From positions 124,001 to 188,000 of the forward strand of contig JACJWA010000002.1 in assembly GCA_020637395.1 (NCBI GenBank): a stretch of DNA of 64,000 bases. The letters run 5' to 3'. The position numbers and the translations under genes are program-made. Of this stretch, positions 9,172-18,530 are shown piece after piece (position 1 is the first letter of the stretch; each line of letters opens with the position of its first letter). A model generated the notes under the pieces. The model was not told the origin of the DNA. It ran no database searches and saw only the letters and a list, made by a program, of their open reading frames with translations. The DNA is from Calditrichota bacterium. Lineage in GTDB: Bacteria; Electryoneota; RPQS01.

Positions 9172-10665
9172 TTACTTCAGAAGCAGCATCTTGCGCGTGG
9201 CATTCTCCACGCCGCTCGCGAGGGTGTAGAAATACACACCGCTCGACAGATTGCTGCCGTCAAACGACACCGTATGGCGTCCCGCGTCCATGCGGCCAAA
9301 GCTCAGATCGGCAACATTGCGGCCCAGAATATCAAACACCTTCAAGGACGTCACATCCGCACGCGACAGCGTGAAGTTGATCGTCGTCGTCGGGTTGAAC
9401 GGATTCGGGAAGTTCTGCTCCAGCGTGAACTCGCTGATAATCGGCGCGTGCGGATCAGCGGCGCCCGAAATCATGCAGTCCCAGTTCTGATACAGCGTGT
9501 CCGGCGAACCCCAGCAGTCAATATCCATGCGGTACGTCGGCTGGCTGTCGTCAATCGTGCGCTCGTGATTCAGAGCAAATCCGGCTTCCACGTCCAACTG
9601 ATTCGCGCCGTACTTGTAGATCAACGCGCGCGGAGCACCTGCCGCAAACGGAATCGTCACCGACCAGATGTCGTCACCTGCGGTCATGTCGCCGTTCGTG
9701 CCGTTGTCATTCAGCGTGTGCGCCGGGTCGAAGTTGCCCCACGGCCAGTTGTTGAAGAAACCCGCAGCCTGAATGCTCTCGACCGAGAAGATCGTGTCGC
9801 CCGTCTGCACGTCATACACATAACCCAAATCCGTCAAGCGGCCCTCAAGCGGCGTCGCTTCCACCTGGAAAATCACGTCCACGTCGTTCGTGATGATGTC
9901 GTCCGGAGTGATGTTCGCAAAGTACACCAGTTCCGGATTGATTTCGCCGTAGCCGTTGCCGCTCGGAGGAGGCAGATTGTCCGGCTCATCGCCCGTCGGA
10001 GTGAAGCTGCGGTTCGCGCTCGATTCCCACGACGCCGCATTCGGATCGCCGCCCGCCAAAATCACGAACTTATACTCCACCGGCGCATTCTGCGGCAGGC
10101 CGTCGAACTGAATACGCAGCGAGTAGATGCCCGGATTACCCGTCTCTTCGATCAACTGCACCGCGCCGCCCCAGTTGCCCAGGTTGCCATGATTGCCGCG
10201 CACGACCACCCAATCCGCGTCCGGATCGAACGTGCCGGAAAGGTCCTGCACCGTCATGTTCACACGGAAGTTCACTTCCACATCCGCGCTCTCCGAAGAT
10301 TCGATGTTGTTGAAAAACACCACCGGAATCACTTGCGTATCGCCCGAGATATCCGCCGTGCGGTTGTCCACCGACTCCCACACATCCTGACCGGGCTGAA
10401 CCATCACAAACTTGTACTCAATGGCTCCCGCCGCGATATCCGCAACGGTCGTGTAAACATCACCCGAAAGAGTCAGCTCATTGTCGTTGCCGCCCCAGCC
10501 GTTGAACGAGCCGCGCACGACCAGCATATCCGTTCCCGGAGTGAAGTTACCAAGTGCTACTTGAACGCTCATGTCCACCTGAAAGGTGACCATGGTCGCC
10601 CACGCTTGTGTGATACCAAAGGCCAGCACCGCCATCAGCAACACAACTTTCTTAAAACGAAACAT
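9172..10665 (-). CDS. Secreted starch-binding-module protein with T9SS sorting domain (SusE/F-like role proposed)
   Basis: A 497-aa protein with no catalytic domain. After a signal peptide (MFRFKKVVLLMAVLAFGI then TQAWA) come three beta-sandwich modules starting near residues 25, 128 and 255, with repeated phrases such as VTFQVDMSVQ, VVRGSFNGWGG, AIEYKFVM and VEYKFVIL. These are typical of starch/glycogen-binding (CBM20/CBM48-like) folds. The C-terminus (NFPNPFNPTTTINFTLSRAD onwards) is a T9SS type A sorting domain. The start at 10665 is chosen because AAGGAGG lies 8 nt upstream; a GTG/ATG seven codons earlier would sit before that site. Its place beside the amylase suggests it captures starch at the cell surface, as SusE/SusF do. 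That role is inference. Confidence 0.88.
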   Translation of the reverse strand: MFRFKKVVLLMAVLAFGITQAWATMVTFQVDMSVQVALGNFTPGTDMLVVRGSFNGWGGNDNELTLSGDVYTTVADIAAGAIEYKFVMVQPGQDVWESVDNRTADISGDTQVIPVVFFNNIESSESADVEVNFRVNMTVQDLSGTFDPDADWVVVRGNHGNLGNWGGAVQLIEETGNPGIYSLRIQFDGLPQNAPVEYKFVILAGGDPNAASWESSANRSFTPTGDEPDNLPPPSGNGYGEINPELVYFANITPDDIITNDVDVIFQVEATPLEGRLTDLGYVYDVQTGDTIFSVESIQAAGFFNNWPWGNFDPAHTLNDNGTNGDMTAGDDIWSVTIPFAAGAPRALIYKYGANQLDVEAGFALNHERTIDDSQPTYRMDIDCWGSPDTLYQNWDCMISGAADPHAPIISEFTLEQNFPNPFNPTTTINFTLSRADVTSLKVFDILGRNVADLSFGRMDAGRHTVSFDGSNLSSGVYFYTLASGVENATRKMLLLK

Positions 10666-10695
10666 AATCAGGTCCTCCTTGACCAAACTGTATTG

Positions 10696-10710
10696 TGAGA
10701 AACTATCTCA
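10696..10710. promoter_or_regulatory. Short inverted repeat upstream of starch-binding gene
   Basis: TGAGA-AACTA-TCTCA, 31 nt upstream of the start codon; embedded in a wider near-palindrome (TTGTGAGA...TCTCAAAA). It could be an operator or a leader hairpin. No clear sigma-70 promoter was seen next to it. Confidence 0.3.
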
Positions 10711-10742
10711 AAATGTGCGAATATCCACTCCATCCCAACACT

Positions 10743-10838
10743 CTCGGAGCGGGGATTTAGCGTCGTGCTTGACAAGCACACAGCGGTTCCCCGCCGGAAT
10801 CCCATCCCCCGAGCAGGGTCTCCAGACCCTGCCGGAAC
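10743..10838. repeat. Two adjacent family A repeats (long-loop and short-loop types)
   Basis: Copy 1 (10743-10801) has outer arms GCGGGGA/TCCCCGC and an inner hairpin GTGCTTGACAAGCAC. Copy 2 (10807-10838) has the arms GCAGGGTCT/AGACCCTGC. Further decayed hairpin DNA (GTCGAGCC/GGCTCGAC) continues to 10940. The gap 10666-10940 has no gene. Confidence 0.88.
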
Positions 10839-10940
10839 CTCGAGCCCGGCCTTCCGTGCAAGACATACTCGTCATGCACCCCGCCGAACTCGACCCATCA
10901 CAGGTCGAGCCACCAGGCTCGACATCCCTGCTCGGGTCTC

Positions 10941-11972
10941 TCAGTAGGCAATCCCCAACGAATACTTATACACCGCGTCAAACCGACCAAAATCTTCATA
11001 CGCCGCATCCAACACAAACGTCGGACCGCCGCGCGTGCTAAGCTTCACACCAAATCCCACCGTCGCGCCTTCTTCCGAATCCTTCATGAACATGGATTTG
11101 TAACCGCCGCGCACAAAAAACTGCTCGCGGAACGCATACTCTGCTCCAAAATTCAAAGACTCGTCGTTGTCATTCGGATGCATGGCATCCAGCGCAACCG
11201 ACAAGCGATGCCGCTCATTTTCAAATGCTTCCATCGCCAACCCGAAGCGCATCATCAAAGGCAGCGGCCACTTGTCCGTCGCCAGATCCGCCAGCACACT
11301 GCCGTTATTCCCTTCCCGCGTCTGATCAATGTCATAATAGCGCACCAGATCGCGCCCCGACATCTGCATCTTGCCGCCGAAATTCGTAATTGCAATACCA
11401 ATCCGCATGCCGTTCAAGTCCGTGCGGTAAACACTTCCGAGATCCATCGCCACGGTCGCCGCGGCTTCGTGCCAGATCCACTCCCGCACATACTTGCCGC
11501 TCAGTCCAAGCTTGAACCGATCCGTGAACTGCTTCGCATACGTCAACTGCAGAGCCATGCTTCCGGCGCTGTAATAATATCCCGCGCCGTCCTGCTCGTC
11601 CTGCTGCGTCGTCGTCACTTCCTGTTCAGGCATTGTCAAAAGCGTGATCTGCGCGCCAATCGCGTCGTCATTTTCCAGCGGCAGCACCGCACCGATCACG
11701 TCAAATCTCAAATCTGTCAGCCAGTCCGTGTGCACCAGCGATGCGGAAAACTTATCCATGCCCGCAAGTCCCGCGGGATTCCAATAGAGCGCCGTCGCGT
11801 CATCGGCCATCGCCGTAAACGCTCCGCCCATGCCCAGCGCGCGCGCGCCCACAGAAATATTCAGGAACGGCGCAGCCGTCGTGCCGACCTTGCTAACGGC
11901 ATGAACCGGAGTCGTCACAAACAAACTAATGGCCATCGCGCCGGCACATATCCAGCGTAACAAGCTGCTCAC
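10941..11972 (-). CDS. PorV/PorQ family outer-membrane protein
   Basis: A 343-aa predicted outer-membrane beta-barrel. The signal peptide (about 1-25) is followed by the family signature TTAAPFLNISVGARALGMGG and ADDATALYWNPAGLAG. Alternating hydrophobic strands continue to a C-terminal aromatic (YSLGIAY). PorV-type proteins in Bacteroidota shuttle T9SS cargo from the translocon to the attachment complex, so its place directly after two T9SS/TonB genes makes functional sense; its exact role here is inference. The ATG overlaps the end of the upstream 1151-aa gene by 4 bp (ATGA type), indicating translational coupling in a TonB receptor/surface protein/PorV operon. Confidence 0.87.
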   Translation of the reverse strand: MSSLLRWICAGAMAISLFVTTPVHAVSKVGTTAAPFLNISVGARALGMGGAFTAMADDATALYWNPAGLAGMDKFSASLVHTDWLTDLRFDVIGAVLPLENDDAIGAQITLLTMPEQEVTTTQQDEQDGAGYYYSAGSMALQLTYAKQFTDRFKLGLSGKYVREWIWHEAAATVAMDLGSVYRTDLNGMRIGIAITNFGGKMQMSGRDLVRYYDIDQTREGNNGSVLADLATDKWPLPLMMRFGLAMEAFENERHRLSVALDAMHPNDNDESLNFGAEYAFREQFFVRGGYKSMFMKDSEEGATVGFGVKLSTRGGPTFVLDAAYEDFGRFDAVYKYSLGIAY

Positions 11973-14900
11973 TTGATCACCGCAAACCTTCCTGTCTTCT
12001 CACCGTACGGAGAGTCAACGTGATAAAGATAGATGCCGTACGCCACATTCAGTCCGTCGCTGGTCCGCAAGTCCCAGTTCTCCGTGCCGTCGTCAATTCC
12101 CGCGTTGTGCTCAATCACATCCACCAGCTCGCCCTTCACCGTGTAAATCCTGATCGTGCATCGCTCCGGCAAGTGATTAAACGTCAGCCGCCGCTCGCCG
12201 CGTCCTTCGTTAAACGGATTCGATGGCTCCTGCGGATTCGCCGCAACATACGGATTCGGATACACCTTGATCCGGTCCAGATCCACTTGCCCCGCGTCAA
12301 TCCGCGCCGCCGTCGTGTTGTATTCAAATGCGTCAGCTTCCGAATACGGCTGATAAAGTTTCAGCGTGATAAAATCTCCCGCAGTCGGACGCACCGTGTC
12401 ACCCGTCGCCGCGCGCGACCGGAATTCCAAAGCCCACGTCACCACGCTGTCCTGCATGAAGATGATCACTTCGCCGTTGTCCACCACGCCGTTCGTCGTC
12501 GCGGTCTGTTCGTCAAACGCAAATTTCAAATACTCGTTCGTGTTCAAATCCCGAATCCGGAAATCCACCGGCGTCGCGGGCAACACAAACAAATCGTACC
12601 AATTGAAATCCTCGGATGTGTCAACCACACCCTCTTCCCATTCCACAACAAAGTCGCCCGGGACACTCTCGCCAACCAGGAAGTACTGATTGTAGTTCGT
12701 GATCCCGAACCGGAACTCATAAAGCCCCTTCGTGGTGTCCGCCCAGCCCGATGCCGGCTGAATCAACGCCACCTGTCGCGGAATCAGAATATACCCGCGC
12801 TGTCCGTCATACAAATCGGTCCCCGCCACGCGGAAATACTGCGCCGGATCATAAGTCCCCGGAAACAGATTGAATAACGAATCGTAGTAGCTCGAAAAAC
12901 GATCCGCTTGATTAATCAGATTGTCTTCCGGCACCAGCGGACGCAAACTCACCAGAGTGTCCGTCTGACCGCCGCCGACACGCAACACGCTGTAACTCAC
13001 GTCCGACGTGTCCGTCTCTTGCTCAAAATCAAACCGGTACGTCGTGTGGTCCGCAACCAAACGTGGATCAACCGTCTCCACCGCAATCGAACCCGTACCC
13101 GATCCACTCAAATGCTGAATTGCGCTGAACTGCGGCTCCTCATAGCCACTCGCCGGAGCGCGCGGCACGATCACCGCCGTATTAATATCCAGCGTCACTC
13201 TCCCGCTCGCGTCCACAATAATCGTCTTCGTGTTTTCCGCAGGCAGAATCGCCTTCTCAACGTCGCCGCGATCATAGGCCACAACCGCGTAATAATACGT
13301 CTGGCCATTCTCAACCGTCGTATCCGTCCACGCGTTCTGAAGCCCCGTGTCCTCGCCTAAGTAATAAATCACCGAGTTGCGAATTACAGGAAAGAACCCG
13401 GCATTTCCGTTGTTGAGGTCAAACTGTTCAATCGGACGATGGAACACTTTGCGCCCCAAACCATCCGTGATTGTGAACACTTCATTGAATCCCGGATCCG
13501 TCGAACGGTAAATCTTGTACCCTTCGAAGTCATATCCCGTCACCGGATCAAACGACGCTTCCGCGATGTTGTCCCAATACAAAGTCACCTGCCCGTCACC
13601 CGGAACCGCCCACATCGTCGGCTTGTCCGGCGGACGCGCAAAGTTGTAATTCTCGTTGTAGATCTGCTGAACCGTGATCTTGTTGTCCGTGATGTCCTGC
13701 AAATCCTGTCCATACGCCAGCGCCATCGAGAAGCGCTCCGTCTGTCCCGGACGCAGCGGGAAGTATCCCGAACCATAGATAAAGTCACCGTCCTGCGGCT
13801 CATCCGAAACCACGTCAAAGCGTCCCGGCGTCATGCGCTCCCACAATCCCTGATCATCCCGCATGCGCACTGCACCCGGAGGAGAGAAATACTCGAAGGA
13901 CGTGAGTCCGATCTGATCCGATTCATCCACGTCCGTCTTGTCAAAGTGCGGCTCGCCATTCGTCGGAGTTCCGTCACCTTCACCAAAGTCACCCGTCAGC
14001 GGCACGCCGTCCGCGCCGATGTCGTCCGTTAATGGATCCCAGTCTCCGTCGTTGTCAATCCCGTCGTCGCGCGCCTCATCCAGCAGCACATCGTCAAGTC
14101 CGCGACCTGTGATGTAATCCACATACGCCAAATCGCGATGGTCAATGCGCTCGTCAATCAATCCGTTCAGATTGTCGTCAATGCCGTTGCCGCCGTCTTC
14201 CACAAGCTGTTGCCCCGGCAGAATCACAAGCTCACGCCCGCGAATGTCAATGCGCAGCGGCCCGTTCGTGGGAAACGTCGTCACCGTGCGCTCATAGGTG
14301 TCATAGTCAATCAGAACAATCGCCTCACCCGGTCCGTAGGCGCGCGGCTGCAGGAAAAGTCCCAGCACGTCACCCGTCAAATGCGGACTGTCCGGATCCT
14401 GACTGTCTCCGTCGTTGTCAATGCCGTCCACCGGATTGCCCGGCGACTCAAGGAACGCGTAGCCCACATAGCCCACATTGTTCGTTTCCGAAACCGGAAC
14501 CCAGCCCGGCGAGCCCTGATCATCACTGTCAAAGCTGTAGGTGATGTCATTCTCAAGATCGAAGTACGCCAAATCGTCTTCCGAATCCTGACGTCCGCCC
14601 GAAAGAGTTCCCACCACCATGCCGAACGCCACCTTGTCATACGTGTGCGTGCCGACATTCGTAATCTCATACAGCCAGAAGATCACGTCCTGCGCCAAAA
14701 AGTGCGCCCATTGCAAGCCGCGCACCGACACGCGCAAACCCAATCCGCGCCGCGACGTGTCTTGCGCATGCGGATAGTAGTAGTACGTGTTCCCCAAACT
14801 GTCGAATCGCTCAAACCACTCAAGGTCCGCCTGATCATCCATCTGGAAATACGATTCCTGATCGGCATTCAAAACGTTCTTTCCAAAATATCCGTTCCAC

Positions 14901-15424
14901 GATCCCGGCCAACCCGGATCATTCTCATCCTTCACCCACGCCTGATCATGCGAGAGTGAATCGGTGATAGACTTATCCGGCCAGCGCGGCGGCCACGTCG
15001 TCTTCTGATTCGAAACCGCCACAAGCGGGTCCTCGCCAATCGCCGGCAGCGCCGAAAATCCCGGCAGCGGCTCAAAACCCCAGAACGCACCGCCGCCCGG
15101 AGGTCCGTCCGGATTTCCGCGCGGTCCATCCGATGTACAAACCGAGACCAGCGTGTCACCCGACGGATGAATAAACTCCACACCCACCAGCGGCGACACG
15201 TCACCGACATATTCATTGCCCGTGCCGATCGGCCACTCGCCCGAAATCGCCGGCGGAATATTCCCCACCAATCCGTAGTTGTAGAACACCGTCCGCACGA
15301 GGTTCCCGCTCATATCGTTCTTCGCACGATACAGCGGATTGCCCTTGTAGTTGAGCATCGAGTCCACCTGCCCAAACGCCGCCGTTGCCACCAACAGCGC
15401 AAGCAGAACAATCAGCGCTTTCAA
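11969..15424 (-). CDS. Large secreted protein with Fn3-like and Asp-rich calcium-binding-like repeats and C-terminal sorting domain
   Basis: About 1151 aa, function unknown. A signal peptide (LKALIVLLALLVATAAFG) precedes long beta-rich regions with many Asp/Asn-Gly loops (for example DGIDNDGDSQDPDSPH, GNGIDDNLNGLIDERIDHRD), an Fn3-like domain (MWAVPGDGQVTLYWDNIAEA) and a C-terminal sorting-like domain (VYPNPYVAA to the end). I choose TTG at 15422-15424 because it opens a normal signal peptide 8 nt after GGGGAG. The frame stays open to an ATG at 15562 that overlaps the TonB gene's stop, but those 46 residues are only translated family A repeats (GDPARG twice). It lies between the TonB receptor and PorV genes and probably partners them at the cell surface. 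Confidence 0.78.
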   Translation of the reverse strand: MKALIVLLALLVATAAFGQVDSMLNYKGNPLYRAKNDMSGNLVRTVFYNYGLVGNIPPAISGEWPIGTGNEYVGDVSPLVGVEFIHPSGDTLVSVCTSDGPRGNPDGPPGGGAFWGFEPLPGFSALPAIGEDPLVAVSNQKTTWPPRWPDKSITDSLSHDQAWVKDENDPGWPGSWNGYFGKNVLNADQESYFQMDDQADLEWFERFDSLGNTYYYYPHAQDTSRRGLGLRVSVRGLQWAHFLAQDVIFWLYEITNVGTHTYDKVAFGMVVGTLSGGRQDSEDDLAYFDLENDITYSFDSDDQGSPGWVPVSETNNVGYVGYAFLESPGNPVDGIDNDGDSQDPDSPHLTGDVLGLFLQPRAYGPGEAIVLIDYDTYERTVTTFPTNGPLRIDIRGRELVILPGQQLVEDGGNGIDDNLNGLIDERIDHRDLAYVDYITGRGLDDVLLDEARDDGIDNDGDWDPLTDDIGADGVPLTGDFGEGDGTPTNGEPHFDKTDVDESDQIGLTSFEYFSPPGAVRMRDDQGLWERMTPGRFDVVSDEPQDGDFIYGSGYFPLRPGQTERFSMALAYGQDLQDITDNKITVQQIYNENYNFARPPDKPTMWAVPGDGQVTLYWDNIAEASFDPVTGYDFEGYKIYRSTDPGFNEVFTITDGLGRKVFHRPIEQFDLNNGNAGFFPVIRNSVIYYLGEDTGLQNAWTDTTVENGQTYYYAVVAYDRGDVEKAILPAENTKTIIVDASGRVTLDINTAVIVPRAPASGYEEPQFSAIQHLSGSGTGSIAVETVDPRLVADHTTYRFDFEQETDTSDVSYSVLRVGGGQTDTLVSLRPLVPEDNLINQADRFSSYYDSLFNLFPGTYDPAQYFRVAGTDLYDGQRGYILIPRQVALIQPASGWADTTKGLYEFRFGITNYNQYFLVGESVPGDFVVEWEEGVVDTSEDFNWYDLFVLPATPVDFRIRDLNTNEYLKFAFDEQTATTNGVVDNGEVIIFMQDSVVTWALEFRSRAATGDTVRPTAGDFITLKLYQPYSEADAFEYNTTAARIDAGQVDLDRIKVYPNPYVAANPQEPSNPFNEGRGERRLTFNHLPERCTIRIYTVKGELVDVIEHNAGIDDGTENWDLRTSDGLNVAYGIYLYHVDSPYGEKTGRFAVIK

Positions 15425-15433
15425 CCGCGAAGC

Positions 15434-15523
15434 TCCCCGAGCAGGGTCTCCAGCTTGTCCTCGTAAGGAACCCGCCGGAACGCCAGTAGTCCCCCGAGCA
15501 GGGTCTCCAGACCCTGCCGGAAC
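15434..15523. repeat. Two family A repeats between TonB receptor and surface-protein genes
   Basis: Copy 1 (15434-15481) is the GCTTGTCCTCGTAAGGAA loop type and copy 2 (15491-15523) the short-loop type. The outer end of copy 1 supplies the GGGGAG that precedes the TTG start at 15424. Confidence 0.85.
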
Positions 15524-15561
15524 GCCGGAAACGCAATCAATATTGTAAATCATTTTCATCA

Positions 15562-18261
15562 TCAGAACTCGTAGCTTACGCCCAGTTTGACCAACCGCGG
15601 CCGCGAAAACTTCGACGGATCAGGATACACTTCGTCGAGCGTATTGACCGCCGGAAATTCCACGGCGTCGTTCTCGATAATCGTGTAGCCCGCGCGTCCC
15701 GTGTCGTCGTAAACGCCGTCTTCATTCTTGATATCCAACACATTCTGCGCCGTCAGCGTCAGCACAATCTTCTGTCGGCCAATCGGGAACGACTTGAACG
15801 CCGACAGATCCATGTTGTAATAGTCCGGTCGGCGGCCGTCATTTTCAAATCCCGTGCGCACGCCGTCATCCGTCGGAGAGTAGGGGAGACCGCTGCCATA
15901 CTTGCCCAAGAGCGTCGCGCCCCAACCGCGCTTGCCCGGTATCGCATACGTCAAACTCGCGTTCAACGTGTGTCTCCGATCCCAGTCGAGCGGCACCAAT
16001 TGCTGCTCCGGATCGCGAGCGCCCTTCACATCATTATAAGAAGCCTGCGGATCGCTCGCGTTGCCTTCGGCAATCTGATACGTGTAATCCACAAACGCGC
16101 TGAAGTTGTTCGCCATCCGCTTATCCATGGAAAGCGTGATCCCCTTCACCTCACCAAAACTGCGGTTCACATACTGCGCGTAGTACGTTCCCGAAGAATA
16201 GGTTTCCACGATCCGGTCCGTCGCCACCAAACTCCGAATGTCGCGGAAGTAAAGCGACGTCGAAAGCGAAACATCTTCATGAATCTGCTGCTGGAATCCG
16301 AACTCGTAGGTCACCGTTTCTTCCATGTCGAGATCCGGATTTCCCATCACCGTGTTCAACCCCACGCCCGATTCCAATTCGTATTCCGGATTCGCGTACA
16401 TTCTTTCAAATGTCGGTCGCTGCACAAAGTGCCCGTACGCAAAGTGGAACACTCCCTTATCAGACATCGGATAGGCAATACCCAGTCGCGGCGAAATCCG
16501 ATACTTCGCGTCCACCTTGTCATACCAGTTGTTCAAACGCTCTTCCAGCGGAATCGCCGCACTCTCCAACCGCAGCGGATTATACACGTTCGGATCTTTA
16601 GGATCCTTCGGCAAACGTCCGTCCGGATCAAAGTAGTCAAATCGGAACCCCGCGTTCACAATCAGGGACGGCAGTTCAAACTTGTCCTGCATGTAAAACG
16701 CAAGCTCATACGGATTGTTCGTGTACAAGTCGTGCGACGGGAACGAAATCGGCTCAATTGAGAACCGGAACTGATTCTGTCCCGTCTCCACCGGCACCAA
16801 ATTAATGTCCTCGTAAAACAGCTCGTGCGCCTTCACGTCAAACCCGAACTTCAAAAGGTGCAGCTTGCTCGCCTGATACGAAAGATTTCCCGTCCCCTGA
16901 TAGCTGTTCGTCCAGCGCCGGAATCTCGCCAGATCGGTCCCCGCGAAGTTCAGAGTGTAAGGCGGATTCACATCCTGATACTCCGGATGCAAATATCTCG
17001 AATCCGTCGGATCATCAAATAGTTGGTGATGATATTCGCTCCACGTATTCGTCAGCGCAAGTTCATAGAACATCGCCGAGTTCAGCGCGTGATTGAGCTT
17101 CAAGACATTCGTCCGCCCGTCGCGATACCTGCGCAGGATTCCATCCGGAACATACTTCCAGTCGTGAGAATAATCCCGGTAAGCCCGGCCACTGTAAAAC
17201 GTCGAGTAGTTCAGCTTAATCTGGTCCGTCAGCGGATACGTGAGCTTCAAGTTCCCCCAGCGCTCCAGATTCGGATTCATGGAAGCGTACGAGTCATCGC
17301 CGCGCGGCAGATTGAACAGCGTCGTCGTGTCCGTGACCGTTTCCGGACGAATATCCCAACGCCTCTGACCGTACAACCAGCCGTTGTCATCCAAATAGCG
17401 AAAGCTCCCGTAAAACGAGAGCTTGTCAATAAACGGCACAGGTCCGTACAGAGTCAGATTATAATCTTGAATATCCAGCGGCGACACATCTTCAATGTTC
17501 ATCCACGTGGACTTATGCGACGAAATGTAGTCTCCAAATTCCGACGACGCCGTTCCGTGATACTCCGGCGCGCCTTCTTTCGTCACGATGTTCACCACAC
17601 CCGACATCGCCTGTCCATATTCCGCGTTGAACGTCCCGCTGATGACCTGCAGCTCCTGCACGACTCCATCATCCACCTGCGTGCCCTGGCTGTTGTCGTA
17701 GGCGTCCGTCACCGAAATACCGTCCACCAGATACATCACTTCGCTCGAGCGTCCGCCGCGAAAGTGTCCGTCCACCACGCCCGCCTGAATCTCCACAACC
17801 TGACTGAGATTCGTCACGGGAAGCGCCTGAATGTCCGAGCTTCCCACAGTCGAGGTCGCAAATGTCCGGTCGCTCTCAATCAGCTTGCGCTCAGCCGTGA
17901 TCACAACTTCTCCCGTCGTGATCGCTTCCACACCCAGCGCGAAATTGATCGTGGTCGTCTGGTCCGTGATCACCCGCAGACCTTCAACGGTCTTTGGCGC
18001 ATATCCGATTGCAGTCACCCGAACCGTGACATCACCCGGCGACACATTCAGAATGAAAAAATCACCGTTCAAGTCCGCGGCGGCACCCAGGCTCGTCCCT
18101 TCCACCTGAACCGCCGCGCCAATGATCGGATCACCCGACTCCGCGTCAGTCACTCGGCCGGCGATCTTGCCGGTCGTTCCAGCAAAAACAGCCGAGCACA
18201 TGACTAAAAATAGCCACATCCCGGCCGTTCCACCTCGGAAACTCCGATTTCCCAACCACAT
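15562..18261 (-). CDS. TonB-dependent receptor with N-terminal carboxypeptidase-regulatory-like domain
   Basis: 899-aa outer-membrane receptor for energised uptake, probably of starch oligosaccharides given its neighbours. The signal peptide (about 1-28) is followed by a carboxypeptidase-regulatory-like domain (GKIAGRVTDAESGDPIIGAA, about 30-110), a plug domain (SSDIQALPVTNLSQVVEIQA ... VMYLVDGISVTDAYDNSQ ... FNAEYGQAMSGVVNIVTKEG, about 135-235), then a beta-barrel of about 660 residues ending in the C-terminal aromatic VSYEF. Length is typical of SusC-like receptors, but no SusD lipoprotein gene is visible. Start ATG lies 7 nt after AAAGGA. It is the first gene of the minus-strand operon, behind a promoter at 18333-18361. 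Confidence 0.92.
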   Translation of the reverse strand: MWLGNRSFRGGTAGMWLFLVMCSAVFAGTTGKIAGRVTDAESGDPIIGAAVQVEGTSLGAAADLNGDFFILNVSPGDVTVRVTAIGYAPKTVEGLRVITDQTTTINFALGVEAITTGEVVITAERKLIESDRTFATSTVGSSDIQALPVTNLSQVVEIQAGVVDGHFRGGRSSEVMYLVDGISVTDAYDNSQGTQVDDGVVQELQVISGTFNAEYGQAMSGVVNIVTKEGAPEYHGTASSEFGDYISSHKSTWMNIEDVSPLDIQDYNLTLYGPVPFIDKLSFYGSFRYLDDNGWLYGQRRWDIRPETVTDTTTLFNLPRGDDSYASMNPNLERWGNLKLTYPLTDQIKLNYSTFYSGRAYRDYSHDWKYVPDGILRRYRDGRTNVLKLNHALNSAMFYELALTNTWSEYHHQLFDDPTDSRYLHPEYQDVNPPYTLNFAGTDLARFRRWTNSYQGTGNLSYQASKLHLLKFGFDVKAHELFYEDINLVPVETGQNQFRFSIEPISFPSHDLYTNNPYELAFYMQDKFELPSLIVNAGFRFDYFDPDGRLPKDPKDPNVYNPLRLESAAIPLEERLNNWYDKVDAKYRISPRLGIAYPMSDKGVFHFAYGHFVQRPTFERMYANPEYELESGVGLNTVMGNPDLDMEETVTYEFGFQQQIHEDVSLSTSLYFRDIRSLVATDRIVETYSSGTYYAQYVNRSFGEVKGITLSMDKRMANNFSAFVDYTYQIAEGNASDPQASYNDVKGARDPEQQLVPLDWDRRHTLNASLTYAIPGKRGWGATLLGKYGSGLPYSPTDDGVRTGFENDGRRPDYYNMDLSAFKSFPIGRQKIVLTLTAQNVLDIKNEDGVYDDTGRAGYTIIENDAVEFPAVNTLDEVYPDPSKFSRPRLVKLGVSYEF

Positions 18262-18332
18262 ATGTAGTCCTTTACGCTATCCTGTCGCGTACCAAAACAT
18301 GGCAGCTTTCCTCATTTTTTATTCGTGCCTTT

Positions 18333-18361
18333 AAGTTAAAGCTCAGCCTAATGTTTGTCAA
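18333..18361 (-). promoter_or_regulatory. Sigma-70-type promoter for the TonB/starch operon
   Basis: On the minus strand, a perfect -35 TTGACA (18356-18361) and -10 TAACTT (18333-18338) are separated by exactly 17 bp. This gives a leader of about 65 nt before the TonB receptor start. Confidence 0.6.
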
Positions 18362-18365
18362 GTGT

Positions 18366-18383
18366 TTGGGTCACAAAACCCAA
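18366..18383. promoter_or_regulatory. Inverted repeat TTGGGT-N6-ACCCAA beside the -35 box
   Basis: A perfect 6-bp inverted repeat lies 4 bp upstream of the -35 hexamer of the starch operon promoter, the usual place for a transcription factor operator. No cognate regulator gene is adjacent. Confidence 0.4.
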
Positions 18384-18530
18384 TTTTCACCTACTGCAAT
18401 TCTTGATCTTAGAATAGGATAGCTCACAGTATGGCCTCTTTATAGGTAAACACAGCAATTTCCCGTCGCGTGCATTTCTCCCCGAACACCTCTATATTTC
18501 AATAATCCACCGTTTCTCTGGAGGCATACC

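Noticed and set aside
8137..10698. Very long open frame on the plus strand opposite the amylase and starch-binding genes
   Set aside because: Arg/His-rich antisense frame produced by GC-rich codons of the minus-strand genes, which have clear domains and signal peptides. Similar antisense frames elsewhere in the window were dropped for the same reason.
15425..15562. ATG at 15562 as the start of the large surface protein
   Set aside because: It would add 46 residues of translated repeat before the signal peptide. The TTG at 15424 has a better ribosome-binding site and gives a normal export signal.
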